Assembly: GCA_020073565.1 (NCBI GenBank)
Contig: JAIQEY010000006.1
Coordinates: forward strand, 84,907-148,906
Length of the DNA stretch: 64,000 bases
Direction of reading: 5' to 3'
Source: Terriglobia bacterium
GTDB lineage: Bacteria; Acidobacteriota; Terriglobia; Terriglobales; Acidobacteriaceae
The notes beneath the pieces are model-generated. The model was given only the letters and a program-made list of their open reading frames with translations. It had not been told where the DNA came from and did no database searches. Within the stretch, counting starts at the first letter, position 1, and every line of letters starts with the position of its first letter. Both the position numbers and the translations under genes were made by a program. Positions 20,399 to 30,477 of this stretch are shown here, piece after piece.

Positions 20399-23300
20399 AT
20401 GCGCATTTCACGGTGTTCGTGGATGGTGGTTGCGGTTGGGTTTTTATCCTTGCTGATGCTAGAAACTGCGGTGGCGCAGTCGGATCGTGGCACGCTAGCC
20501 GGCACCATTCTCGACAGCTCCGGGGCGGTCGTTTCCAATGCAGCCATTACCGTAACCGGAGCGGACACGGGAACGGTGTACGAGGCCGTATCCGGTTCTT
20601 CTGGCGCCTACCGAATCCCAGACATTAGACCGGGCGCCTACAACGTCAAAGTGGCCGCCACGGGATTCAAGACCGAGGAGCGCACCGGTGTCGTCATCCA
20701 AGTCAACACCGTCAGTTCCCTCGACATCACCATGCAGATCGGTAGCGCTCAAGAGACCCTGACAGTGGTGGCCGACGCGCCCACCCTACAGACGGAATCG
20801 TCCGATATTGGCACGGTCGTGGACAAGCGACAGATTCAAGACTTACCCCTGGCCCTCAATTCCACAGGACAGAGCCACTTGCGGTCGACCGAATCCTTTG
20901 TCTTCCTGGCTCCCGGTACGGCCGGTCCTGGTACAAATAGCGACTCACCCTCGTCTGGCATTTTCGAATCCAAGCTTTCCGGCGGACAAAACTTCAGCAC
21001 AGAAGTGCTTCTCGATGGGGTGAGTATTGTACACGCGGAATTGGGTTCAACGTTCGATGAGAACGCTCCCTCCGTGGAGGCTCTAAACGAGTTCAAAGTA
21101 ACAACCTCGACCATTCCAGCGGAATTTGGCAGGACCTCAGGAGGTGTGGAGAGTTTCAGTACGAAATCCGGAGCGAACACGTTTCATGGAACGGCATTCG
21201 ACATTCTGCGCAACGACAAGCTGGATGCAAATTCCTGGTTTAACAATTACGTGGGGGCACCCAAGCCCACGGATCATCAAAACGACTTTGGCGGAAGTTT
21301 GGGTGGTCCAATCTGGATTCCCGGACTTTATAATGGCCGAAATAAGAGCTTCTTCTTTTTCTCGTGGGAGCAATATCGGAACACCGAAGGCACAACGAGT
21401 GTGACGACGCTGCCTACCGATCTGGAACGCACCGGCGACTTCTCCGCGTTGCTGGGTGCTCCTCTTGAAGGCGTTACCAATCCATGCGACGGCACGCCGG
21501 TTTTGAAAGGACAAATCTTCGATCCTGCCACGACCGCAGAGTGTGGAGGAACAGGCCGGAAAGCATTCGCGGGCAACATCATCCCGGGAGACCGCATAAG
21601 TCAAGTGGCTTTGAACGTGCTTGATTTCCTTCAGGTTCATCCCAATGTTGCACCGAACCCGGGCAACCTTAACGGCCTGATCAGCAACTTTCTCTTTCTC
21701 TCCACGAAACCAGTACGAGATACAACCATGACGTTCCGCATTGACCAAGACTGGGGTAACGCGAACAAGTTCTGGTTCTCTTACAGCAGTCGTGATCAGG
21801 AACAGTTAAATGGAACGCCTGCCCTTCCACCCCCGCTGGATCAGAACTTTTTTAAATCGCGTTTCTCCCACTACATACGCTTTAGTTGGGACCGTACCAT
21901 CAGCCAGACTCTACTGAACCACTTCACCGTTGGCTTTAACCGGCTCAATGACCCGAGTAAAGGGGTAGCCGTAACCGGGCAAGACTGGGAACAGACGTTA
22001 GGGATAACCGGGGCTAGCGGTATCGCGTTTCCACAGTTCGGATTCGGAGGAAGTCCGCTCAATGTCGGATATCAGGGTTTTGGCGGGGGAAGTTTCGATA
22101 ACGCCATCCCCAATAGCCTGATATTCGCCGACAGTGTCTCCTGGGTCCGAGGACGTCATTCCCTCCGTATGGGATTCGAGTGGCGGCACTCACAATTCTC
22201 CAGGATCGCCAATGCCAATACTTCCCCTAACTACAGTTTTGAGAATCTGCAAACGGCAGTTGCCGCCAATGACACGCAGACCGGCGATCCCTTTGCCAGT
22301 TTCCTGCTCGGGCTTCCGAACGAGGAGAGTTTGCAAATCTCATCGCATAATCCCCGTTGGATCTCAAATTATTATGTGGGTTATATCCAGGACGACTTCA
22401 AGTTCCGGAGGGATCTGACGTTTAACATTGGTTTCCGCTACGACGTAGACACACCGCGACACGAAGCAGAAGGTGCTCAGTCTGTCTTAAGCCTCACAAC
22501 CTTAAACAGCGGCAACGAGGCCGTGCCCATCTCACCCAGTGTGCCGGGTGCGCTGATTTATGGCCGGAGCGCCACGGGCCTGAAGACTTATTACAAAGAC
22601 TTCGCGCCGCGCTTGGGCTTCGCCTATGCACCGGAAAAGTTGTTCGGCCACCTGCCCAACACTGTGATTCGTGGTGGATACGGGATTTATTATTCCGCCC
22701 TCAGCTATTCTGATTTTGGAGACTCCTTTACCAGCGGGACAACGGTGAATCCGGACTTCAAATCGCAGGACGGTTTTACTTCTAGTCCCGCACAGTCGCT
22801 GGATGCTGGTTTTCCCAGCTTCACCCATCCCTCCAATGCCAGCGATCCGTCGTTGCTGAACGGGGGATTTCCAAACTACGGCGCAGCTGAGTACGGGCGC
22901 CCCGGCATGATTCAAAACTGGAGTTTCGAAGTCCAAAATGAACTGGCGCGGGATCTTATCCTGAGCGTAGGGTACGTGGGTACGCGTGCGACGCGCTTGC
23001 GTTCGAATCTGGTGCAGGTCAATAGCATACATCCCGAGTTTTATTCCTTAGGCACAAAGCTCAATGATCCGATCAGCAGCGTGGAAGGCCAAGCCACCTT
23101 GGCGAGCCTTGGCATTACCGAGCCGAGTTGGTTTCGCCCGCTCTACGGTGACGGCGAGCCGATCGGTCAGTTGCTCCGGCCTTTCCCGCAGTTCCAGAGC
23201 ATAAGTTCCGGTACCGCGGAGAATGTTGGCCAGTCCTCGTTCAATGCCCTGGAAATGAAGCTCGAACGGCGTTTCCGAAACGGATTGAACCTGCTGGCCT

Positions 23301-24079
23301 CATATACGTTCTCAAAGACCCTTACCGACGCCGACAGTACCTTCCCGACCTTTTCAGGATTCGCCTCCAACAATTTTGGCGCGCAGAACCCGTTCAATCT
23401 GAAAACCGAAAAGGCGCTAAGTTATCAGGATACGCCGCACGCCTTGGTGATCAGTTACCTTTACGAACTGCCCGTCGGTCCCGGAAAGAAATACCTGAAC
23501 CATGGCATAGCCAGCAAGGTGCTTGGCGGCTGGCAAATCAGCGGAGTACACCGGTATCAAAGTGGCTCCCCTGTCATCATGAATAGTTACGCGCCGTCCC
23601 CGCCGTTCAGTGGCGGCAACTTCAAGTACAGCCTCATACCGGGAGTGCCGATTTACAGCCCGGACAAGGCATCTTTCAACCCGAACCTGTCAACCGGCTG
23701 CCAAGAAAACACCACGGACGGGACCTTTACCCCCCTGAATCCGAGCAACAACTACTTCAACTGCGCTGCGTTCCTCGACCAAAACGCCGACGGCCTTGTT
23801 GCACAGCGCGGCTATACCTTTGGAAATTTGCCCTTGACCCTTGGCAATGTCCGCAGCGATCCCTACTTCAGCGAGGACTTTGCGATTATCAAACGCCTTC
23901 CGATCACGGAGTCTCATGTGCTGAGTTTGAAGGTCGATATCCCCAACGCTTTCAATCGGCATGTCTTCGGGACTTTGGATGGCTATATCGCGTCCAGCAC
24001 CTTCGGTGTACCCAAGGGTCCCCGGGGGGTCATCAATGCCAGACGGCAAATCCAGTTCACATTTCGCTATCAATTCTGA
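20399..24079 (+). CDS. TonB-dependent receptor, Oar-like, with N-terminal carboxypeptidase-regulatory-like domain
   Basis: Signal peptide, DRGTLAGTILDSSGAVVSNAAITVTGADTG..., TonB plug and barrel, C-terminal RRQIQFTFRYQF. Confidence 0.93.
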   Translation: MRISRCSWMVVAVGFLSLLMLETAVAQSDRGTLAGTILDSSGAVVSNAAITVTGADTGTVYEAVSGSSGAYRIPDIRPGAYNVKVAATGFKTEERTGVVIQVNTVSSLDITMQIGSAQETLTVVADAPTLQTESSDIGTVVDKRQIQDLPLALNSTGQSHLRSTESFVFLAPGTAGPGTNSDSPSSGIFESKLSGGQNFSTEVLLDGVSIVHAELGSTFDENAPSVEALNEFKVTTSTIPAEFGRTSGGVESFSTKSGANTFHGTAFDILRNDKLDANSWFNNYVGAPKPTDHQNDFGGSLGGPIWIPGLYNGRNKSFFFFSWEQYRNTEGTTSVTTLPTDLERTGDFSALLGAPLEGVTNPCDGTPVLKGQIFDPATTAECGGTGRKAFAGNIIPGDRISQVALNVLDFLQVHPNVAPNPGNLNGLISNFLFLSTKPVRDTTMTFRIDQDWGNANKFWFSYSSRDQEQLNGTPALPPPLDQNFFKSRFSHYIRFSWDRTISQTLLNHFTVGFNRLNDPSKGVAVTGQDWEQTLGITGASGIAFPQFGFGGSPLNVGYQGFGGGSFDNAIPNSLIFADSVSWVRGRHSLRMGFEWRHSQFSRIANANTSPNYSFENLQTAVAANDTQTGDPFASFLLGLPNEESLQISSHNPRWISNYYVGYIQDDFKFRRDLTFNIGFRYDVDTPRHEAEGAQSVLSLTTLNSGNEAVPISPSVPGALIYGRSATGLKTYYKDFAPRLGFAYAPEKLFGHLPNTVIRGGYGIYYSALSYSDFGDSFTSGTTVNPDFKSQDGFTSSPAQSLDAGFPSFTHPSNASDPSLLNGGFPNYGAAEYGRPGMIQNWSFEVQNELARDLILSVGYVGTRATRLRSNLVQVNSIHPEFYSLGTKLNDPISSVEGQATLASLGITEPSWFRPLYGDGEPIGQLLRPFPQFQSISSGTAENVGQSSFNALEMKLERRFRNGLNLLASYTFSKTLTDADSTFPTFSGFASNNFGAQNPFNLKTEKALSYQDTPHALVISYLYELPVGPGKKYLNHGIASKVLGGWQISGVHRYQSGSPVIMNSYAPSPPFSGGNFKYSLIPGVPIYSPDKASFNPNLSTGCQENTTDGTFTPLNPSNNYFNCAAFLDQNADGLVAQRGYTFGNLPLTLGNVRSDPYFSEDFAIIKRLPITESHVLSLKVDIPNAFNRHVFGTLDGYIASSTFGVPKGPRGVINARRQIQFTFRYQF

Positions 24080-24105
24080 CGTTTGGCTTGGATGCTCACA
24101 ATCAG

Positions 24106-24140
24106 AACCCTCTGGCTGCCTTCGGGCCAGAGGGTTTTTT
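24106..24140 (+). terminator. Rho-independent terminator after the TBDR gene
   Basis: AACCCTCTGGC-tgccttcg-GGCCAGAGGGTTTTTT. Confidence 0.85.
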
Positions 24141-24204
24141 GTCGGAGAGAACTGCTCACCAGCCTTTGTGAGAGAAAGTATAAAATTTATGGACGAGAGT
24201 CTGT

Positions 24205-25473
24205 ATGCGACTGCATTCGTTCCATTTGATCAGGAAACCCGCGACAAAGTGGCTTGCACACAGCAGACCCTTGCTCCAACCGATGCCGCTCTTTATCTTG
24301 TGCTTGATCGTTGGCCTGACTGACTCTCTCCATGCGCAAAGGACCCCGGAAGTAGACAACCGATTTCGCCAAGCGTCTGAGGCGATGCGGAGCGGGAAAC
24401 TGCAGGAGGCTGCAGAGGGCTTTGCCGCCATCGTCAAACAGGCGCCTACCTTTGCCGAGGCCCATTTCAACCTGGGACTGGTTCGCGAAGAACAAGGTAG
24501 CCACAGCGAAGCCATTGCCAGCTTCGAGAAAGCGCTGTCGCTGAAGCCCCGGCTCCGGGGTGCAAACCTCTTTTCCGGAATCGCGGAATTTCGCCTCAAT
24601 CATCTGGATCGCGCTCTGGCTGCCGTAAAGAAAGAAACCGTCAACTATCCCGGCGATGCCAGTGCCTGGATGTGGCTGGGCGTTGTGCGATTGGCGCAGG
24701 AACAACCGGTAGAGGCCGCTGAGGCCCTCGACAAGGCTGCGAAGCTCGCGCCGGACGACCTCGACATTCTTTACCACCGTGGGCGGGCGCACCTGCTGGT
24801 CTCGAAAGATAGCTACGGCAGGATGTTCAAAAAGGATCCGCGCTCCTGGCGTGTGCATCAGGTGATCGCCCAGGCCAATGGAGAGGCTGACCGGCACGTG
24901 GATGCGGTCGTCGAATATCAGGAGGCTATCAAGCTCGCTCCCTCGCAGCCCGGGTTGCACGAAGAACTGGGCTCGGAATACCGCAACCTGGGGAAGATTG
25001 AGGAAGCGGAAGAGGCCTTCCGCCGCGAATTGGAGATTGATCCCTACAACGTGCTGGCGCGCTACAAACTGGGCGTGCTTCTAGTGGAGAAAGGCGACGC
25101 CGCGAAGGGAAAAGAACTGATCGAGGCGGCCCTCCGCGAGAAACCCGTGCTCCTGCACTCGGACTACAACCTGGGCCGCGCTGAGATGGCGCTGGGGCAT
25201 GACACTTCTGCCGCGCAGCACCTCGAGCGGGCCACGACTGCCCCCGGTTCCGACCCTGCGGTCGTCGAGCAAGCGTGGTATCAACTGGGCATCGTGTATC
25301 GCCGGTTGCACCGGATGGGCGAGGCGCAAAACGCCATGGTGATGTTCCAAAAACTGAAGGACGAGCAAGCGGAAAGCTCGCGGAGTGCTCTGCGCAGATA
25401 TCAGGCTCAACACGATTCAGCGGGCACCGCGCCGACATCGCCTCCGACGGATCCCCCAGCCGACCCGAAGTGA
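24205..25473 (+). CDS. Secreted TPR-repeat protein
   Basis: 422 aa with multiple TPR units (AEAHFNLGLVREEQGSHSEAIASFEKALSLKP etc.) and a hydrophobic N-terminus. Confidence 0.88.
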   Translation: MRLHSFHLIRKPATKWLAHSRPLLQPMPLFILCLIVGLTDSLHAQRTPEVDNRFRQASEAMRSGKLQEAAEGFAAIVKQAPTFAEAHFNLGLVREEQGSHSEAIASFEKALSLKPRLRGANLFSGIAEFRLNHLDRALAAVKKETVNYPGDASAWMWLGVVRLAQEQPVEAAEALDKAAKLAPDDLDILYHRGRAHLLVSKDSYGRMFKKDPRSWRVHQVIAQANGEADRHVDAVVEYQEAIKLAPSQPGLHEELGSEYRNLGKIEEAEEAFRRELEIDPYNVLARYKLGVLLVEKGDAAKGKELIEAALREKPVLLHSDYNLGRAEMALGHDTSAAQHLERATTAPGSDPAVVEQAWYQLGIVYRRLHRMGEAQNAMVMFQKLKDEQAESSRSALRRYQAQHDSAGTAPTSPPTDPPADPK

Positions 25474-25474
25474 G

Positions 25475-26521
25475 CTATTGGGTTTGGGGTTTTGTGTTCG
25501 CGGCGCGACTTTGAATTTCTTCGACGCGATGAAATTCTTCTTTGGCGCGATCGAGAGAATGAATCTGCTTGTAGAGCCTGCCTAGTTGAAAATGTGCCGC
25601 AGCATTTTCCGGAGCGAGCCTGGTGGCTTCTTCGAGTTCGCGTTGCGCTTCCTTCAGGCGGTTGGTACGCAGGTATGCAGCGCCCAGCCTCACATGACAG
25701 GGTCCATCCCCAGGAGCAAGTTGCACAGCCTTTTCCAGCAGAGGGATGGCCTCCTCTATCCGATTCTCCTGGATCAGCAGATTTCCCAGATTCAAGTACG
25801 GCTGCTCGCTGGGGCGCGAATCCTGTTCTTGCCAGGCAATCGATTTGCGGTAGGCGTCCATCGCCTCCTCGGGCTTAGCTTCCGATTCCAAGATCAACCC
25901 CAGATTGTTTTCGGCTTTGGAGTTGTGAGGATCGAACTCCAGCACTTTCATGAAGGCTCGGCGAGCCTCCGGGAGCACGCTTCTCGTGTAGTACGCACGC
26001 CCCAGATAGTACCAGGCGTCTTTGTTTTGCGGATCGATCCGGACGGCCGTCTCCAGCCATTTGATGGCATCCGGATAATCGCCCAGCAGCACATAGTTCA
26101 AGGCCACGACTTTCAGGTCGTCGGCAGTGGGCGTCTTGATCGCGGCTGCCTTGGTATAGATCTCCAGCGACTCCTTAGGGTGATTCTCGCGATGCAACAC
26201 AAAGCCGAGAAGGTACAAGGCATCGTCCGAATCAGGATGCGAGAGGAGGTACCGGCGAAGCGCATTCTCCGCATCCGTAAACTTCTGAAGATTTACCAGG
26301 CACTTGCCTTCGAGCAAAAGTGCATCCGTTGTGCCCGGTGTTCTGGTCTCGACGGCGGCAAAAAGAGTGGACGCCGACGAATAGTTCTTCGCGCGGAACT
26401 CGGCCGTTGCCCTTTGGTAGTCGCTGGGAGATTGCGATAAGGCGGACGGTATGGGAAACAAGGCCGCAACTGCCGCCAGAAGTACCAAGCTCCGCGACCC
26501 AATTCGGCTGCCCCTCATCAA
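25475..26521 (-). CDS. Secreted TPR-repeat protein
   Basis: 348 aa with multiple TPR units (DAWYYLGRAYYTRSVLPEARRAFMKVLEFDP) and a signal peptide. Confidence 0.88.
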   Translation of the reverse strand: MMRGSRIGSRSLVLLAAVAALFPIPSALSQSPSDYQRATAEFRAKNYSSASTLFAAVETRTPGTTDALLLEGKCLVNLQKFTDAENALRRYLLSHPDSDDALYLLGFVLHRENHPKESLEIYTKAAAIKTPTADDLKVVALNYVLLGDYPDAIKWLETAVRIDPQNKDAWYYLGRAYYTRSVLPEARRAFMKVLEFDPHNSKAENNLGLILESEAKPEEAMDAYRKSIAWQEQDSRPSEQPYLNLGNLLIQENRIEEAIPLLEKAVQLAPGDGPCHVRLGAAYLRTNRLKEAQRELEEATRLAPENAAAHFQLGRLYKQIHSLDRAKEEFHRVEEIQSRAANTKPQTQ

Positions 26522-28287
26522 TTCACTCCCGCAGGGCCGGACGCCGCCGCGACAGACTCATCAATCTGGAAAATCTGATCGGCCTTCACGTCGCTTAATG
26601 TCTGAGTGATTCCGCTCGGCCAGCGGATCTCAATTTTCTGTGCGACTTTGTCCTGGCCCAAACCAAAATGGACGCGCTTGTCGCTCGCCGACAGATAACT
26701 GCTCGCTGTTGTTACGGTTGCCCACTGCTGTCCGCTGGCCGTAGTCAGATGAACCTCTGCACCAATCGCGTCCCGGTTGCTCTTGTGTCCGATGAGCTTC
26801 AGCAGGAGCCAGTGGTTCGTTGTCGGCGTTTCGTTGCGTAGGATGTGGGCCGGCCCATCGTTTGTGGTGATCACGGCGTCCAGCCGCCCATCATTATTAA
26901 GGTCGCCGATCGCCAGACCACGAGACACCCATGCCTGATGAAAAACACTGCCCGAGTCGGCCGAGACGTCGACAAAACCCTTTCCGGTATTTCGGGCGAG
27001 CAGGGGAGATTCACGATAGCGAAGGTTGGGGTTGGTCACCTCGATGGTGTCCAGGTCGTGTGCCTGCGCGATCAAAAGATCCTTCAAACCATCGTTGTCG
27101 TAGTCCAGGAAACGCACTCCCCAACCGGAGTGCACCAGCGTTATCCGGCTAAGGCCTTCGGTGTTGCTCGCGTAACTGAATGATCCCTCGCCGTCGTTTC
27201 GATACAGTGCGTAGCGCTGGTTGGCGAGATCCGTTACCAGAATGTCGGGCCGGCCATCATTGTTGTAATCAGCAAAATCCACGCCCATGCCGGCATAGGT
27301 AAGACCGTCGATGTCCACGGCCACCGCGGACAACAACCCAACCTCTTCAAACGTCCCGTCGCCCTTGTTGTGATAGAGGAACTCAACCATGGAATCGTTG
27401 GCCACAAAGAGATCGATGTGACCATCATGATCGTAGTCCGCAATGGCGAGCCCCAGGCTCTTACCTGGTTTTGATATACCGATTTTCTGGGCGCACTCCG
27501 CGAAGGTTCGATTGCCATTATTGTGAAAGACGAGCGGTGCGGCTGGTTGGAACCAATCAGGGTGGCAATAAGACCGGTAGCCCTCTTTGTGCTCGCCGCA
27601 CCAGATGTCGCTGAAATCCCAGACCAGATATCTGAGCACGACCAGGTCCAGGAGACCGTCTCCGTCCAGATCGACCCACGCTGCACTGGTGGACCAGCCT
27701 TCACCGCCCACACCGGCCTGGGCGGTAACATCAGTGAACGTGCCATTTCCGTTGTTGTGGTAGAGCTTGTTCCCCCCATATGCGGTTACGTAGAGATCCT
27801 CAAATCCGTCGTTGTCGTAGTCGCCGACGGCGACTCCCATCCCGTATCCGGCACCCTGGAGGCCGGCTTTCTCGGTGACGTCTTCAAAACTACCGTCAGG
27901 TTTCTGATGGTAAAGACGGTTCCAGTATTCCGGGCCTGTCTTTTGGGGAATGGCTCCCTTCGGAGTTGGATCGGTCAACGGCGCTCCGTTGACCAGGAAA
28001 ATATCGAGGCGTCCGTCATTGTCGTAGTCGAAGAGCGCGACTCCTGGACCCATGGTCTCAAGCAAGTACTTCTTGGACGTGTGCGAGGAGCGATATTGGA
28101 AGTTGAGTCCGAGACGGGAGGCGACATCGACAAACGCCTCAGAAGGTGCCGGCGCAGGTGCCGTCGGCACTGGACGCTCTTGCGGAACGGCGAGGCTTAC
28201 CGAGACAACAGACATCGACCACACCACAGCCAGAAGGAAAACCCTGGATCGAGGTACGTCGCCAACAGGTGGCCGTTTCGGCGTCAC
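26518..28287 (-). CDS. CRTAC1-family protein: VCBS/FG-GAP repeats plus ASPIC/UnbV domain
   Basis: 589 aa; repeated DYDNDGRLDIFLVNG / DYDNDGFEDLYVTAYG and C-terminal RDAIGAEVHLTTASGQQ...KRVHFGLGQDKVAQKIEIRWPSG. Confidence 0.93.
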   Translation of the reverse strand: MTPKRPPVGDVPRSRVFLLAVVWSMSVVSVSLAVPQERPVPTAPAPAPSEAFVDVASRLGLNFQYRSSHTSKKYLLETMGPGVALFDYDNDGRLDIFLVNGAPLTDPTPKGAIPQKTGPEYWNRLYHQKPDGSFEDVTEKAGLQGAGYGMGVAVGDYDNDGFEDLYVTAYGGNKLYHNNGNGTFTDVTAQAGVGGEGWSTSAAWVDLDGDGLLDLVVLRYLVWDFSDIWCGEHKEGYRSYCHPDWFQPAAPLVFHNNGNRTFAECAQKIGISKPGKSLGLAIADYDHDGHIDLFVANDSMVEFLYHNKGDGTFEEVGLLSAVAVDIDGLTYAGMGVDFADYNNDGRPDILVTDLANQRYALYRNDGEGSFSYASNTEGLSRITLVHSGWGVRFLDYDNDGLKDLLIAQAHDLDTIEVTNPNLRYRESPLLARNTGKGFVDVSADSGSVFHQAWVSRGLAIGDLNNDGRLDAVITTNDGPAHILRNETPTTNHWLLLKLIGHKSNRDAIGAEVHLTTASGQQWATVTTASSYLSASDKRVHFGLGQDKVAQKIEIRWPSGITQTLSDVKADQIFQIDESVAAASGPAGVN

Positions 28288-30146
28288 GGTTCAACGATTC
28301 CTTTGCCTTCGACCATGGTGAAAATCCGGTCGACCGATGGAATTCGAATCTCTTCTTTTGCCCCGCTCGGCCACTGGATCTCGAGTTTGTCGACTTTGGT
28401 TGCCGCACCCAAGCCAAAGTGCAGGCGCTGATCGGAGCTGGAGGCATAACTGCCGCCGCTGAAGACGTCGCCCCTTTGGCGGACCGCGCCCGTGGTCACA
28501 AATACCTTGGCGCCGATTGCATCGCGCGGGCTTTTCGGTCCTCCAATTAGCCGAATCGCCAGCCAGTGATTCTTGTTGCTGACGACATTGCGAAGTAGCA
28601 CCGGCGTCGAGTCGATGACGTTGAGCACCGCATCGATGTGACCGTCGTTGAACAGATCGCCGAATGCCGCGCCGCGTGCGGAAACGACAACCGCCAACCC
28701 GCTGCCGGTTGCGGGCGGAACCTCCTCAAATTTCGCTCCGTTCGAGTTGCGGAACAAAAGCGGACGCTGAGCATAGGTGCTGCCCCAGTCCTGCTTATCT
28801 ACTCCGGGGTAAACGTGTCCGTTGGCCACGAAGATATCGAGCAAGCCGTCATTGTCGTAGTCGAGAAACCCAGCTCCCCAGCCCAGAAAAGGGATGGTCA
28901 CGTTCGCGATACCGGCCGCAAAACTAACGTCGGAAAAAGTGGCCTCCCCGTCATTGCTGTAAAGCGTGTTGTAGTCGTCAGAAAAATTGGTGACAAGAAA
29001 ATCGACTCTTCCGTCGCGGTTGTAGTCGCCCACTGCAATCCCCATGGACGCCTGCTCGCGCCCCTCATCGTTTAAAGCGAATCCAGAGAGATAACTGATG
29101 TCTTCGAATGTGCCGTCGTGTTTGTTCCGATAGAGATACTTTGGAACGGAATCGTTGGCCACGAGCAGATCCGGCCAGCCATCGTCATCGACATCCACAA
29201 AAACCGAGGCGAGGCCATAATATCCTCTGGTATCGGAGACGCCCGCCTTCACACTCACATCGGTAAACGTTCCGTCGCCATTATTGTGAAAGAGGTGGTC
29301 GCCCTCGCCCGGCAGACCCCGCGGGCCGCACATCACGTCGATGCCACGAAACTGGCAGAAGCCTGGAGGTAGGCCTTCTTTGCCTGCGATGGGTGGATGG
29401 TCCGGGTCGAACTTGACGTAGCCCGGAACGAACAGATCCAGCAGGCCATCGTGATCGTAATCACCCCAGGTCGGACCCGTTGACCAGCCTCCCAACCCTA
29501 CGCCCGCCTTTTCTGCAACGTCGGTAAAGGTACCATCGTGATTGTTGTGGTAAAGACGGTTCTTGCCGAAATTGGACACGTAAATGTCCGGCCAGCCATC
29601 GCGGTCGTAATCCCCGACCGCAGCCCCAAATCCCCAACGCTCGTTGGCTACGCCTGCCTTGTCGGTGACATCCGTGAACGTTCCGTCGCGATTATTGTGC
29701 AGGAGCATCGCGCGCGGGGGCGCCTCTTTGCCTTTCAATACGGGAAACGTCGACCCGTTTACTAGATAGATATCGAGCCAACCGTCGTTGTCGTAGTCGA
29801 TGAGCGCCACCCCGGAACCCGGCGTTTCCAGGATTGTGCCCTTGTCGGGAGTTCCAGATCGATGATGGAACTTGTCCAGACCGGCGGCGTGCGTGACATC
29901 GGCAAAGATCACGGGCGCGCCATCTACGAAGCCGCCCGCCGTAATGGGGCGAGACAGAGCATCCTTTACGGGGGCGTGAGCCACGCCAGTGCTCATGCCA
30001 CTCTGCTGGTTCCTTGTGTCTCCGCGCTCCGGGTTTTGTGCCACGGTGCTGGTGAGGGAGACCGCCAACGTGGCGATGAGAATTAACCTGCTCGCTGGCC
30101 TCCAGCGGATGTCATGTATCCATTGACCGGAAATGAACGTTGGCAT
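28284..30146 (-). CDS. CRTAC1-family protein: VCBS/FG-GAP repeats plus ASPIC/UnbV domain
   Basis: 620 aa; same architecture, C-terminal RDAIGAKVFVTTGAVRQ...QRLHFGLGAATKVDKLEIQWPSG. Confidence 0.93.
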   Translation of the reverse strand: MPTFISGQWIHDIRWRPASRLILIATLAVSLTSTVAQNPERGDTRNQQSGMSTGVAHAPVKDALSRPITAGGFVDGAPVIFADVTHAAGLDKFHHRSGTPDKGTILETPGSGVALIDYDNDGWLDIYLVNGSTFPVLKGKEAPPRAMLLHNNRDGTFTDVTDKAGVANERWGFGAAVGDYDRDGWPDIYVSNFGKNRLYHNNHDGTFTDVAEKAGVGLGGWSTGPTWGDYDHDGLLDLFVPGYVKFDPDHPPIAGKEGLPPGFCQFRGIDVMCGPRGLPGEGDHLFHNNGDGTFTDVSVKAGVSDTRGYYGLASVFVDVDDDGWPDLLVANDSVPKYLYRNKHDGTFEDISYLSGFALNDEGREQASMGIAVGDYNRDGRVDFLVTNFSDDYNTLYSNDGEATFSDVSFAAGIANVTIPFLGWGAGFLDYDNDGLLDIFVANGHVYPGVDKQDWGSTYAQRPLLFRNSNGAKFEEVPPATGSGLAVVVSARGAAFGDLFNDGHIDAVLNVIDSTPVLLRNVVSNKNHWLAIRLIGGPKSPRDAIGAKVFVTTGAVRQRGDVFSGGSYASSSDQRLHFGLGAATKVDKLEIQWPSGAKEEIRIPSVDRIFTMVEGKGIVEP

Positions 30147-30340
30147 TGAATCCAGGCTGAGGGTCCAAGTTGTTTGAAAATCTTCTCACAGAATGGCTTC
30201 CCGGTCCAACTGACGCGACGGGCGAACAAACGACGAAACTTTGCACGAAAGGGCGTTTGTCGCGAAGGAACGCATAAGGGGGAATCTCGGCAAAATACTT
30301 GACATTCATCGGCGGCATGAATCAGGATGTCTAGCAAACG

Positions 30341-30372
30341 AACCGCTTTAGTGACTGAACAAAACCGCTTTA
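30341..30372. promoter_or_regulatory. Two LacI-type operator-like sites between the CRTAC1 operon and the lacI-family gene
   Basis: AACCGCTTTA (centre 30344/45) and AAAACCGCTTTAA (centre 30366/67), same core as the sites at 20135-20278. Confidence 0.6.
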
Positions 30373-30477
30373 ATTGGGATTGTCCGTGGCTGGGAATATG
30401 GTGTGGCCTGAGGCGAGGAGATTTCTCCTGCCGACCGAGGCGAGACTGCAGGGAGTTGGAAGGCGGCTTCCAAGACC

